Below, piece after piece: positions 8,996 to 18,930 of a stretch of DNA of 64,000 bases. The notes below the pieces were generated by a model. The model was not told the DNA's origin and did not search any database. It saw nothing but the letters and a program-made list of their open reading frames with translations. The first letter of the stretch is position 1. Each line of letters opens with the position of its first letter. This DNA is from DASXVX01 sp036504075 (GTDB taxonomy: Bacteria > Bacillota > Sulfobacillia > Symbiobacteriales > Symbiobacteriaceae), in NCBI GenBank assembly GCA_036504075.1, contig DASXVX010000033.1:1-64000 (forward strand). Reading direction: 5' to 3'. Both the position numbers and the translations under genes were made by a program.

Positions 8996-9733
8996 CTAAT
9001 CCATGGTGGTGGGAACATCAGGCCCGATCAGGGTACCCACGTGGTCCCCCTCACAGATCCTGCGCATGGCGCCCTTCTCAGCAAAGTCGAATACGTGGAT
9101 AGGCAATCGATAGTCTCTTGCCAAAATGAAAGCCGACTGATCCATCACCTGTACGCCGGTATGGAGGATTTCATCGAAGCTGGCGGTCCGGTATGGGCGA
9201 GCCGTAGCATCTTTCTTTGGGTCTGCGGTAAACACGCCATTGACGCCCTGCTTTGCCGCCAAGATGACCTCCGAACCGATTTCAATGGCCCGCTGGACCG
9301 ACGGGTAATCGGTGGTCACGAACGGCTGGCCGTTACCGCCGGCAAAAACGACCAGGTACCCCTTCTCCATGTGGTGAATGGCCCTCAGACGAATGTAGGG
9401 CTCCGCCACGGATGGAACGGGGATGGCCGTCATCACCCGAACGTTCGGGATACCCTTGGCGGTCAATACCCCTCTCAGGATAAGGCTGTTAATGACCGTT
9501 GCCATCATGCCGATGTTGTCGGCTTCGGCCCGCTCAATGCCCCAGTCATCAGAGGTCCTGCCTCGAAAAATGTTGCCGCCACCTACCATTACAGCGACCT
9601 CGACGCCCAAACCCCTCACTGCTAGAATCTCATCGCCAATATGGTCCAGCGAGGCCTGATCAAAACCGAACTCGCCTGCGCCGGCAAATGCCCCACCGCT
9701 CAACTTGATTAATACTCGCTTGTACCTGATCAC
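8996..9733 (-). CDS. pyrH: UMP kinase-like protein (PyrH family)
   Basis: UMP kinase converts UMP to UDP with ATP, in the amino acid kinase fold. Family motifs are clear: VLIKLSGGAF at the start, MVGGGNIFRG, IERAEADNIGM, GIPNVRVMTA, VVFAGGNGQPFVTTD, GVNGVFTADP. GTG 9733 is chosen because AAGGAGGTG stands five bases upstream; this gives 245 residues, the usual family length. The housekeeping pyrH usually sits with tsf and frr, which are absent here, so this may be a second, stand-alone paralogue. It lies inside the cassette bounded by repeat B. Whether it keeps UMP kinase activity is inferred. Confidence 0.85.
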   Translation of the reverse strand: MIRYKRVLIKLSGGAFAGAGEFGFDQASLDHIGDEILAVRGLGVEVAVMVGGGNIFRGRTSDDWGIERAEADNIGMMATVINSLILRGVLTAKGIPNVRVMTAIPVPSVAEPYIRLRAIHHMEKGYLVVFAGGNGQPFVTTDYPSVQRAIEIGSEVILAAKQGVNGVFTADPKKDATARPYRTASFDEILHTGVQVMDQSAFILARDYRLPIHVFDFAEKGAMRRICEGDHVGTLIGPDVPTTMD

Positions 9734-10023
9734 GCGGACACCTCCTTGGGCCTTGGTTGCGCCGTCGGCCAGGAGCCTATCCAATTAACTATACAAATCA
9801 GGTGGCGTAATCTCAAGCCCCTTGGGTGCTGAAGCCGGCACGCCTAACCTCGGCATGATGTGTACCGCCTGGCGACTATCTGAACGGCAAGTTATTTGCT
9901 GTCGAATGCCGACGATCAAAAAGCCGGGAGCCCGCCACCCTTCAGCAAGGTTCGCGGGCTCCCGGTGTTATGTTGATAGCGGAGCCGTCTGCAGGCCAGT
10001 CCCCGAGAGGGGGCTGCCGAACG

Positions 10024-10104
10024 ATGAAGATCACGATTGAGTTAGACCCGATCACGTTTCTCATGCTCGTCGTGCTTCTAATTCGCCTGGTGCTTCCGCT
10101 ATAA
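10024..10104 (+). CDS. 26-residue hydrophobic peptide, second copy
   Basis: Same length and layout as the peptide at 7758: MKITIELDP then ITFLMLVVLLIRLVLPL. Changes against copy 1 are synonymous or swap one aliphatic residue for another. The Shine-Dalgarno is inside the hairpin at 9997-10016. A terminator closes the unit at 10182-10214. Function unknown; a membrane-active or regulatory peptide is the simplest reading. Confidence 0.65.
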   Translation: MKITIELDPITFLMLVVLLIRLVLPL

Positions 10105-10181
10105 CATAGCGGCGGCGGAATAGGACCCGGTCCGAAAGCGCCGCCGTCACGGTTAGGGTGGGACGGCGACTGCGGGCTCCT

Positions 10182-10214
10182 GGGCATCCGTTACTGCGGA
10201 TGTCCATTTTCATT
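10182..10214 (+). terminator. Terminator of small-peptide gene, copy 2
   Basis: Stem GGGCATCCG / CGGATGTCC then ATTTTCATT, with one G-T pair compared with copy 1. Confidence 0.7.
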
Positions 10215-10397
10215 CTGGACACTCTGACATGAGATTATACCCACCACTTGCCCAGATTTACGACAGTGGGCGTCAGCCATGGTTCAGACGACTCAGGCCA
10301 GCCAGGTGCACCCCTAACGCGCCGGCAGCGCCAGGCAGTCCAGTTCGCTCCCGGCGACCGCCGGCCCGCTCCAGCCCGGCCAAAGCCCCGGGAGCCC

Positions 10398-11192
10398 TCA
10401 CATCAGCCGGTAGAGCGGCTCCGCATATCGGCACCCGCTCGCGCCGGCACTGATTTCGCCCATGAGTTGAATCATCCCGTCCGTTTCCGGCTCATCGAGA
10501 TAGACCATCTGGCTCTGGTGGGTTTTTACCGCCCGGAGTTTGCCGGCCATGACACCGGTGACATCGACCAGCACGTCCGGGTGGCGCGTGCCGTAGAAAA
10601 ACACCTGGGCACCCGTAGGCAGTTTGACCCGGGCCAGGTCCATCACCGCACGGCCGAGCGCCTTGTGATCCCGGTTTGCCGTTTGCGGCAGCAACTCTTT
10701 CGGGTCGAAGGCAAAGACCACCTCCGGGGAGACCTGGTCCCAGCACCGCGCCAGCAGGTGCTCCAGGCGCGGGTCTTCCGGCAGGCCGAAGTCCGGCAGG
10801 CCCAGGAACGTGACCGACTCATAGCCCTGCAGGCGGGCTGCCTCTTCCTGCTCGGTGCGGCGCTGACCGCCCAGGTCGGTCCAGTTGCCGCGCTTCTCGC
10901 CGTCGGTCAGAACCATGGCCGTGATCCGGCTTCCGGCCAGCGCCATCCGCCGCAGTGTGCCGCCGGCAAAGAACTCCAGGTCGTCCGGATGGGCGGTCAG
11001 CGCTAGCACGCGGCGGGGGGTGCCAACCAGAATCTCGCCCTGTGCCAGCGCCAGTGCTGGGTTGGCGGGCGCCACCTGCCGGGCGGCCAGCCACTTGAGG
11101 GGCGGGGTTTTCGCCACCCGGAAGAGGACACTGAACCAGCGCCGCCGGAAGGCAAGCGTCACATCCGATCTGACCGAGACCTTTTTGCCCAA
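10398..11192 (-). CDS. PIG-L/LmbE family deacetylase
   Basis: A 264-residue zinc-dependent N-acetylglucosaminyl deacetylase-like protein. The family signature is intact, AHPDDLEFFAGGTL (His and second Asp bind zinc, first Asp is the general base), with the third zinc ligand in NRDHKALG. TTG 11192 is chosen because GAGGAGGGA lies eight bases upstream and overlaps the stop of the preceding gene. A short basic N-terminus with hydrophobic stretches may associate with the membrane. It is the second gene of a tandem pair with the related gene at 11206, 13 bases apart. Likely substrates are acetylated amino sugars of a surface glycan or a thiol precursor; not determinable here. Confidence 0.8.
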   Translation of the reverse strand: MGKKVSVRSDVTLAFRRRWFSVLFRVAKTPPLKWLAARQVAPANPALALAQGEILVGTPRRVLALTAHPDDLEFFAGGTLRRMALAGSRITAMVLTDGEKRGNWTDLGGQRRTEQEEAARLQGYESVTFLGLPDFGLPEDPRLEHLLARCWDQVSPEVVFAFDPKELLPQTANRDHKALGRAVMDLARVKLPTGAQVFFYGTRHPDVLVDVTGVMAGKLRAVKTHQSQMVYLDEPETDGMIQLMGEISAGASGCRYAEPLYRLM

Positions 11193-11205
11193 CAGGGATC
11201 CCTCC

Positions 11206-11961
11206 TCAGACCAGGCGGTAGAGGGCTTCCGTGTACATGGCCGGAGTCTGCCCGCTGTGGAGCCGGCTGACCGATCTCGTCCAGTACCGGAAAGCGACGT
11301 CAGGGCCGTGCAGTTGACTGCGGTGAGCTCCCAGAGCGGCCGTTTTCTCCTGCAGCACTTCGGTGATGTCGGCCAGCACATTGGGGGCGGGCGTGCCGTA
11401 GAAGTAAACTCGTTCACCGGCGTTGACACCCCGCCGAATGCGGGCGAGCACGGCAGCACCGACAGCGATGTGGTCCGGATTATTGGCAAAGGGCAACGGG
11501 CCTTTCGGATCAAACGCCAGCACCACATCCGGCTCCACCCGCTGCCACAGGTCGTCCAGGGCCTGGTCGAGTGCAGCGCCGGGGCGCACCTGACCATCTG
11601 GCAAGTCCATCTGGATCAGATTGGCGGAGAGGATTGCGGCGCCGGCTTCCGCCTCCCGGGTGCGGATTTCCGCAATGTTGGCCCGGTTTGTCGCCAACTC
11701 ACCCCGGGACAGGACCGCCATGGTGACGGCGCCGCCATTTTGGGCCAGGAGTTTCAGCGTGCCGCCGACGAAGCATTCCAGGTCACCGGGGTGTGGCCCG
11801 ATCGCCAGGACCCGCCGAGGGCGGCTCAAGAGTTCCAGCCCGGCCTGCAGCGCGATGTCGGGGTAATACGGCTGCCGCACCCGGCGCCAGAGCGTCCACC
11901 AGGCGGCAAATGCGCCTGCCGCCAGCAACCAGGGGATAACCGAACCTCTGCGTCTGCCCAT
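11206..11961 (-). CDS. Membrane-anchored PIG-L/LmbE family protein lacking the catalytic aspartate
   Basis: A 251-residue paralogue of the downstream deacetylase. One N-terminal transmembrane helix (VIPWLLAAGAFAAWWTLW) follows a basic MGRRRGS. The signature reads GPHPGDLECFVGGTL instead of AHPDD: the zinc His and second Asp remain, but the first Asp, the general base in studied members such as MshB, is Gly. The third ligand region NPDHIAVG is kept. ATG 11961 has GAGGGGGT nearby. It could be a non-catalytic partner of the intact enzyme or have shifted chemistry. Family assignment is firm, activity doubtful. Confidence 0.8.
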   Translation of the reverse strand: MGRRRGSVIPWLLAAGAFAAWWTLWRRVRQPYYPDIALQAGLELLSRPRRVLAIGPHPGDLECFVGGTLKLLAQNGGAVTMAVLSRGELATNRANIAEIRTREAEAGAAILSANLIQMDLPDGQVRPGAALDQALDDLWQRVEPDVVLAFDPKGPLPFANNPDHIAVGAAVLARIRRGVNAGERVYFYGTPAPNVLADITEVLQEKTAALGAHRSQLHGPDVAFRYWTRSVSRLHSGQTPAMYTEALYRLV

Positions 11962-12018
11962 GCGCAACCCCCTCAGATGGCGTCGTAAACCTAGGTTACC
12001 CAAATGGGGCAGCGTCAA

Positions 12019-12352
12019 GATTCCCAGCGATCTCATTTGATCTCATTTCATCTCATGCGATTCCAACTCAAGCCGTTTCAAAGGGTTTTGATCTCATCTC
12101 AATCCCCGATCATTTCATGCGATTCCTGGCGGTTGGCATTCGAAGCCAGGTCGGGGTATGGGGTCGCGAGGCCAAATTCCCGGCCCTGGCCGTTTCCCGC
12201 CACTTTTCACGTCATGGTGGCAGAATGGGACGAAGGTCGGGCCACCAGCTTTGCGATCTCATGCGATTCCACGCGATTTCATGCGATTGGTTCTAAACGA
12301 GCGAAGCCCCCGGCAAGACCGCATGAGCGGCCTGCCGGGGGCATTCTCTTGC
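12019..12352 (+). repeat. Repeat A, copy 3
   Basis: Starts gattcccagcgatctcattt and has three phased words (gcgatctcat, ttgatctcat, ttcatctcat). It ends in the strongest hairpin of the set, CCCCCGGCA...TGCCGGGGG followed by CATTCTCTT. Located between the PIG-L pair and the duplicated membrane-protein genes. Confidence 0.85.
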
Positions 12353-12442
12353 GACCAGGGCTGGGTCGAGCCGCATCTCGGAAAAAGTCTTCGTTGGCGT
12401 TTCGTGCAAGAGTGGCGTACCGTGCCGGAGTTCAGCAAGCGC

Positions 12443-12468
12443 ATGGCCTGAGGTAGCCATGCGCGGCG
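12443..12468. repeat. Hairpin gcgcatggc...gccatgcgc, copy 1
   Basis: Short inverted repeat found again near 13898-13920, at the same relative position downstream of each copy of the duplicated membrane-protein gene. It marks the extent of the tandem duplication. Confidence 0.6.
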
Positions 12469-12591
12469 AGGTGCGCATATCAGCCGAAGAAGATGCTTAT
12501 AGAGTCCACATTGACTTCCGCCAGTAGTTGTACCAGGTCTGACATCGGGGCTGGGGCGTCGTCGGAGCCCCCTGCCGCGGAACGACAGGTC

Positions 12592-13309
12592 TCAAAGGTC
12601 CAGGCTAGACGCATAGTGCCAGCGAATGCCGGGGGGCGGGTCCCGGAAACCTACCGAGTTCAGCGTGAACCTACACCCCCCTCCAAGGTGTATCACTCCT
12701 TGGCCTCGGCCCTCAGGATACGTAAAAGAAAATGTTACATACTGAGGGTGACCCTCAGCCAACGCAAAGAACCCGACGCCATCTCCGGGACGGAGGTAGC
12801 CGGCGACCAGTTGGGCCACCCGCGCTTCCGTCGCGCTACTAACAATCCGCCCAGCGCTCACGTCGTACCAGTACCATGTTCCGTCCCCCGGTGTCCCGGC
12901 CCAGACGAGGACCTTGTCACACGACGTCTGACCGGACGGGTTTTCTGCGAGCACTTCGGCCGCGCCGCCTGTCTCCTGCCGAACCGCCGCGGCAGCCCGG
13001 GCCCCCCAGTGGGCCAGCACCTCCTTCTCCTTTGCCAGCGTGGCCTTCTGCGAGATCTGGCCTGCAAAGTGCACGGGCACCGGCAAGACGAGCACGATCA
13101 GAAACAGCATGACTGTTTCCAGGTACTTCCGGCCGTTGACCAGCAACACGGCCACGGTCGGTGCGGCGAAGAGCACCAGGACAATCAGGCCCAGCCCCTG
13201 GGGTTCACCCCAGTTCAGGCCGAGGTCGATCCATCAGCCAGCCCAGGTAGAGCACGCCGACGGCCAGACCGACTACGGCGGCGCCTGCCCGGATAAGGAA
13301 CCCCTTCAT
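12592..13309 (-). pseudogene. Frameshifted duplicate of the membrane protein at 14022
   Basis: The ATG at 13309 opens MKGFLIRAGAAVVGLAVGV like the intact paralogue, but after GWLMD about 11 bases are missing (near 13228) relative to that copy. This shifts the frame and gives an early stop. The rest of the protein stays readable in another frame from 13176 (MLFAAPTVAVLLVNGRKYLE) to the stop at 12592. Similar flanks, including a GCGCATGGC/AGCCATGCGC hairpin downstream of each copy, show that a ~1 kb segment was tandemly duplicated. The long C-terminal part may still be translated from the internal start. Confidence 0.75.
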
Positions 13310-13464
13310 GTGCTCCCGGCCTCCCTTGTCGGCGCCTGCCGGGGCTGGCTACCCTGGGTGGTATTACAGTCATGTGGTCTGGGCCCTTCAGCCCACTGGC
13401 AGGGACGATGCTGTGGTTCTCTTACCACCAGGGTAGCCCAGGCCGGTTTATTTTTGCAGACATT

Positions 13465-13785
13465 CTAAGACGTCGCCGCCCACCAGAACAGGAAGACGCC
13501 AACGATAAACGCCGCCGGCCTGACCCATTTGACCCATTTGACCGCCCGATTCGCTTTCGCCACCCGAGCCAGGTACCAGGTCAGCGGCAGCGCGATGACC
13601 AGCGACGGAACTAGCCACAAGACCTCCTCGAACTCTCCTTTCCCCGCCAGGACACTATAGAGCGCCAAGAGCCCAACCAACGGGACTACGCTCCAGAACC
13701 ACCCCGTAAGACCGTATCCGATTAGTGTGAGTCCCAGGCCTGCTGCTAGCAATATTTCAGGCAGATTCGGCGGAAGTCCTCCCAT
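13465..13785 (-). CDS. Small integral membrane protein
   Basis: A 106-residue protein with three predicted transmembrane segments (ILLAAGLGLTLIGYGL, FWSVVPLVGLLALYSVL, VLWLVPSLVIALPLTWYL) and a fourth at the C-terminus (AFIVGVFLFWWAA). ATG 13785 is preceded by GGAGGAGGTG, supporting this start. It lies between the two copies of the duplicated membrane-protein gene on the same strand. No family recognised. Confidence 0.7.
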   Translation of the reverse strand: MGGLPPNLPEILLAAGLGLTLIGYGLTGWFWSVVPLVGLLALYSVLAGKGEFEEVLWLVPSLVIALPLTWYLARVAKANRAVKWVKWVRPAAFIVGVFLFWWAATS

Positions 13786-14021
13786 GGCCGCACCTCCTCC
13801 CACTGAGTTTCGGTTCGGAAGGGGGGCGATTCGCCCCCCTGTCACCTACTTGATCAGGAACTCACCGCGTTTGGCTGCTCCCTCATTGCCCGCAGCGCAT
13901 GGCTGAGGTAGCCATGCGCTGCAAGGTGCCTGCATCATGTTCAGTCGTACACCGGACGGCCCCCTTTCCAAATCAAGGGTTGCTCCCCAACGGCCGCCTC
14001 TCAGCTGCGGTCCGGCAGGTC

Positions 14022-14753
14022 TCACAGTGCCAAGGCGGGCGCATTCAGCCACTTGATGCCGGGGGGCGGATTCCCGAAATTTACTGAATCAATCGTAAAC
14101 GTGCACTTCCCGGCAAGTTCCACCTCCCCCCGGCCTCGGCCCGGGCTCTCCGGATAGGTATAGGTGAACGTCACGAGCTGAGGATGGCCCTCATACGGCG
14201 CAAAAGACCCGACGCCGTCTCCGGCGCGGAGGTAGCCGCGAACCAGTTGGGCCAGCCGCGCTTCCGTCACGCTGCCGTCAATGCGCCGGGCGCTCGCGTC
14301 GTACCAGTACCAGGTTCCACCCTCCGGCGTCCCGGCCCAAAGGAGAATCTTGTCACACGCCGTGTGCCCGGTCGGGTGATTTGCGAGCACTTCGACAGCG
14401 CCGGCGACCTGCCGGACCGCCGCCACAGCCTCCGCCTTCCACTGTTCACCCACCTGCTGCTCCTTTGCCAGGGTTGCCTTCTGCGAGATCTGGCCTGCAA
14501 AGTGCACGGCCACCGGCAAGACGAGCACGATCAGAAACAGGATGACCGTTTCCAGGTACTTCCGGCCATCGACCAGCAACACGGCCACGGTCGGTGCGGC
14601 GAAGAGCACCAGGAGAATCAAGCCTCCCCCATCGGAAGGACCCCAGTTCAGGCCGAGGGCGATGACGCCCAGATCCATCAGCCAGCCCAGGTAGAACACG
14701 CCGACGGCCAGACCGACTACGGCGGCGCCTGCCCGGATGAGGAACCCCTTCAT
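14022..14753 (-). CDS. Membrane-anchored hypothetical protein, intact copy
   Basis: A 243-residue protein. The N-terminal ~85 residues form three hydrophobic helices (GAAVVGLAVGVFYLGWLMDL, LILLVLFAAPTVAVLLV, ETVILFLIVLVLPVAVHF). The rest is soluble, with motifs WAGTPEGGTWYWYDA and GYLRAGDGVGSFAPYEGHPQ, and probably faces outside. The paralogue at 12592 is frameshifted. ATG 14753 has GGAGGCGGGGAG just upstream. The family is not recognised; the conserved aromatic region suggests a ligand-binding beta domain. Confidence 0.75.
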   Translation of the reverse strand: MKGFLIRAGAAVVGLAVGVFYLGWLMDLGVIALGLNWGPSDGGGLILLVLFAAPTVAVLLVDGRKYLETVILFLIVLVLPVAVHFAGQISQKATLAKEQQVGEQWKAEAVAAVRQVAGAVEVLANHPTGHTACDKILLWAGTPEGGTWYWYDASARRIDGSVTEARLAQLVRGYLRAGDGVGSFAPYEGHPQLVTFTYTYPESPGRGRGEVELAGKCTFTIDSVNFGNPPPGIKWLNAPALAL

Positions 14754-14785
14754 CTGCTCCCCGCCTCCCTTCCTGCCATTCGAAC

Positions 14786-17700
14786 TCAGTTCCCTACTTG
14801 GACGGTCTGGATTGCTGAAGTGTTCCCTGCCACGTCAAGGGCACGGTAGCTCACCGTGACCGGTTTGTCGAAGCGGAGTTCAGCAGTGTAGTTCTGCCAG
14901 GTCTTTCCGCCGTCGATGCTGTACTGGACGGACCCCACCCCGGACGTCGCATCCGCCGCCGTGAGCCTGAGCGTCAACCCGCTGGCCGCGGCCGTCACCG
15001 TCGGGGCCGTTTGATCAATCCGCACGATGACCTTCGTCGCCACCGGCTGGTCTTCGCCAAGCCGGTCGGTAGCCCCTGCCAGCACGGTGAAGGTCCCGTC
15101 CTGATCAAAGGTCAGGGCGCTTTCATACGGCTGGTAAGTGGCATCGCCTTCCCGCTTGTAGTAGACGCCAAGAACCCCCTTGCCGCGGTCAGCCGCTGCA
15201 AAGGCGATGCGGACGTCCGACGTGTACCAGTCCTGCCTGCCAGACTTGCCGGTCACTGTGGCCTTGGCCACCGGAGCCGGGCCACGGACCAGATTCTCCT
15301 TGCCCAGAGTCGAGGCATGCGGACGGAGCGGCTTCACTTCCGGCCTGCCTTGCTGCCCGATTGAGAGCACGTGATCGCGCTTGCCCTTGGGGACCTTCAT
15401 GGTCGCCCGCATCTGCGGGTCGACCGGCACCTTGTTGAAGACGTGCTTCTCGGTGACATCGTTGCCCTCCACGTGGGAGATGTGCAGGTCCATGGTCCCG
15501 ACGCCGGTTCCGGCGAACTCGATCCGGTAGTCGCCGTCCACAGGGAGCGCCCAGTGTTTCGAATCGCCGATGATGTCGTAGGCGATGCCCGGAATCCCCT
15601 GTTCGATGCTCCCGTCAGGGAGCGGTCCCGTATGGCGTCCCGCTTCGTCGTAGATATGGACGTCAACCGGGCAGAACACGTCGTACGTCTCTGCCGACAG
15701 TGTCGCGAATGGCTCCCCATACTTCACACCGCCCGGTGCCGGGTCAGGCTGGGCGCCGTCGTTGTGGAGCACGCCCATGATGTACTCGATGACGGGAGTC
15801 GATCCCGGCAGACTACCATGGGCAATGTTATTGACATAGACCAAGTTGGCCGCTGCCGTTGTGTCAGAAGGGTGCTTGGCGCTTTTCGTCGGAACGGTTG
15901 CGTCGCCGTCGCCGTAACGAATCCCCCACGCCGGCAACCCGGCGTTTACAAACGACTGCCGCTCGCTGATCCCGACAATGGTTGCCAGGTTGGTCCCGAT
16001 GACGGCATGGTGCTTGACGTTCCCCGGAATCGCCACGCCGTCCAGGGCGTTATGCAACGGCTCCAGGTACTTGGCGACATAGCCCCAGTTCCGGTATGTA
16101 CCCGTGTCGTTGTCGTAGGGGAAGCGATCGAGCAGTGCTTTGCTCTCGGCATAGGTCTGTTTCCGGATCGGCCTATCGGTGGATAGGTTCAGCCCCTGGC
16201 TGTAGTCGTAAACGTCCACGTAGCCTCCACCGTCGCCGTTGACATAGGCCGCGCTGGGCAACAGCTGCATCATGCCCGGGAACGAATCGAGCACGTGCTC
16301 GGAGGTCTGCCGCATCAGGTCGTCACCAGCCACCAGCACCTTAAAGGTCTTGGGGGCACCAAGGTATGGCGTGCCGATACTGACGAACGAGTTGACATAC
16401 TGCCAGCCGCCAAGTTCCACCATGAAGTACTTGCTGACCAGGCCGCCCATGCTGTGCGCCAGTATGTTCACGTTGTCTCCGCCCCGCAGCTTGGCCCGTT
16501 GCACGACGGGGGCGAGCAGCACGGCGTTAGACCGGACGTCCTGCCGCCAGTCATACCCCCAGAGCGTCAGCGTCTGTCCTTGAATCCACCGCTCGCTTGG
16601 GCTTTCCAGCCGGTCGATGAGGTTGCGGCCTAATTTGTCCATAAAGCTCCAGCCGGCCAGCAAACCGATGTCCAAGACCGGGCCGGTGGACATGACCTGG
16701 AGGTTGTTCTTGGTGATGCCGTTGGCGTCCATTTCGAGGTCTTCCAGATCCCAGGTCCCTTCCGGCAGCCATTTCCGGTCGCCGACCGAACCGTCCGGCT
16801 TTAGCTCATACAGCCGGGAGCCGGTGAAGCCGGCCAGGTAGACCACCGGTGGACGGAAGGGCTTGACCTCCAGTTCCGAGGAGACGCCGGTGGCGCTCAG
16901 CCCGATCCCGTCGGACGCCGTGACCTCCAGCCGCCAGTGGCCCTTCATCAGCGGAATCCGCTCGCCGGCGCAGACCGAGTCGGTGCAGACGTACTTGCCG
17001 TCATAGCTGAACGCCATGCTGGTGTCGCCCACGACCGACGGGGTTACGGAGATGTCACGGGACTCCCACGGGCGGTCCACTGAGTGCCAGCGATAGGAAT
17101 AGGTCAGTGATGGACGGTAGGAGTGGGAGATTCCGACGGTGATCTCCGTCGGGTCCAGCGGCGTAATCACCTGCTGGCTCATGGAGATGGTCGGCGCGGC
17201 GAGGAATGTCGTCCGGATGTCGTATACGTGTCCGGGATCAAAACTGCCGTCCGCGCTCTCAATGCGGAGGTAGTACCGGGCGCCTGCCGCCATGTCAAAG
17301 TCGGCCTTCACTACGCTGTTCGTTGGGGCTACGCCATACTGCTGGAAGTTGCCGAGGCCGTCCTCAATCGTCAGGCGGTAGTGCTTGTCGTAGGGCGGCT
17401 GCATTTCCACCCGCACCCGCCCGGCATCGGGCGACGTGATGTAGAAGTAGTCCACATCCGATGCGGTGTGAATGGTCAGCCCGAGAATGGTCCCGTTGAG
17501 CGGGAACTGGGCCGCGGCGCTCCGAGATTCATTCGGCTCCCAGTTGTCGCCGTTGCCCACGGTCACGGTGATCGAAACCGACTGGGTATTTCCCGCCGCG
17601 TCCCACGCCGTGGCCCGGAGCGTGTGCTGCCCGCCGGACATGCCCGCCGTGTCCCAGGTGTACCGGTAGGTCCGCTCCCCTTCCGGACCCACGCCGGAAT

Positions 17701-18840
17701 CCGGGCTCAGAGTCACCGGGTTCCGCCCGTCGACCGCGAGTTCGACATTGGCGACACCGACGTTGTCGAGGGCCTTCACCACCACCCCCACCGCGCCGGT
17801 GACGACGGAGCCCGGCACCGGGGCGTAGAACGCAATCACCGGGGCTGTGGTATCCGCAACCACAGCGACGGTGGCCGTGGCCGTCAGCCCTGTGGCCGTA
17901 TGCGTGCCGGTTACGGTGGCCGAGCCGGCCGAATTGGCGGTGGCCGTGCTGCCGCTCATGGAAACGGCCCCGGAACTGGAGCTGAACTGCACCTCGCCGG
18001 TGGCGTCTCCTGTTGCGCCGTTGTCATAGGTGCCCAGCGCACTGAAGGTGACCGTCTGGCCAATGTTCAGCGTGCTGGCAGACGGCGATAGGGCGATGGA
18101 CATCAGCCTCCGGGAGACGGTCACGGTCGTGGAGGTCCAGCCACTCCAGTTGCCGGCCACGTCCTTGGCCCGTACGGCAAAGGTATAGGTGGAGCCACCG
18201 ACGCCAGTGTAGCTGCTCTCGCCGCTGGCTCCGGACCCCGACTTCCAGGTGGCGGCCGCGCCGCCGTTGACCGACAGGGTCACTTCATAAGCAGCGACGC
18301 CAGACCCGGTCCCGTCGTCCGCCGACCATGAGACCAGGAACGCCGTGCCCCCTGCCGCCTGTGCCGGCGCTGAGATGCCCGGAACGGGCGGTACCGTATC
18401 CTTGACGTTTACGGTCGTGGACGCGCTGCCCACGTTGCCCGCACCGTCACGGAAGTCCACGGAGATCGTCTTGGTGCCGGGGGTCGTGCCCACAGTCCAG
18501 GACTTGGACGTCGCGTACGGAATCCAGCCGGAAGCGTGGCCGTCCGAATCGGAGACGGACATGTCGTTCAGGAGGCTGCCGCCGGCGTCCGATGCGCTCA
18601 TCGCCAGCGTGACGTTCGGGCTGGTGGGCGAAACCTCCGACGGCGAAGCGCTGATGCTGCCCACAGGCGCTCGGGTGTCCTTGACCGTCACGCCAGTCGA
18701 GTAGGACGAGGTGTTGCCGTCACCATCCCGGTACGTCACGCTAATGCTCTTGCTGCCCAGGGACGAGCCTAGCGTCCAGGACATGCTGCCGCTGTATCCG
18801 GTCCAGCCGGTGGAGTGCCCGTCCGAATCGGAGATCGACG
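14786..18840 (-). pseudogene. Large Ig-domain/lipase-like surface protein, 5' end disrupted
   Basis: The frame is open from 18840 to a TGA at 14786 (over 1330 residues) but has no signal peptide or ribosome site. Order of domains: two Ig-like repeats (GSISASPSEVSP, SDSDGHASGW), an FN3-like domain, a Big_2-like domain (SIALSPSASTLNIGQTVTFS), an Ig domain (TTAPVIAFYAPVPGS), a PPC domain (WEPNESRSAAAQFPLNGTI), then an LCAT/lipase-like alpha/beta hydrolase with AHSMGGLVSKY, DGDATVPTKSAKH and AHGSLPG. C-terminal Ig-like modules follow. Upstream of 18840 the next stretch of Ig sequence is on the opposite strand, then repeat A copy 4. The 5' end was lost by rearrangement, so the gene is probably not expressed as a secreted protein. 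Confidence 0.75.
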
Positions 18841-18930
18841 GTCTGGGTTGACGATTTCACCCCGCCGTCGGGCAGCATCAGCGCATCACCCGCAAGTGTC
18901 TCCAGCGACAACCCGACGGTGAGTCTCACT
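18841..18930 (+). pseudogene. Inverted fragment of the Ig-domain gene
   Basis: Read on the plus strand from 18841 this encodes VWVDDFTPPSGSISASPASV then SSDNPTVSLT, matching the start of the Ig repeat unit of the minus-strand gene (compare GSISASPSEVSP). It would belong directly before SISDSDGHSTGWTG at 18840 if inverted. The join shows a small inversion next to repeat A copy 4, which begins at 18931. Confidence 0.75.

Larger units (their letters stand above)
9856..10314 (+). repeat. Repeat B, copy 2 (small-peptide gene unit)
   Basis: Direct repeat of 7591-8055 with the same element order. Its first hairpin (9924-9965) is followed on the minus strand by a T-run (CTTTTTGATCG), so an antisense transcript could end there. 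The ribosome-site hairpin reads CAGTCCCC/GGGGGCTG: an A-T pair replaces a C-G pair of copy 1, a compensatory change that supports a real RNA stem. Confidence 0.85.

Noticed and set aside
12004..12456. Open frame running through repeat A copy 3, similar to one in copy 4
   Set aside because: The frame is interrupted in copy 1 by TGA and shifts in copy 2; similarity comes from the DNA repeat.
13846..14052. 68-codon minus-strand frame between the duplicated genes
   Set aside because: No ribosome site, no conserved counterpart at the other copy.
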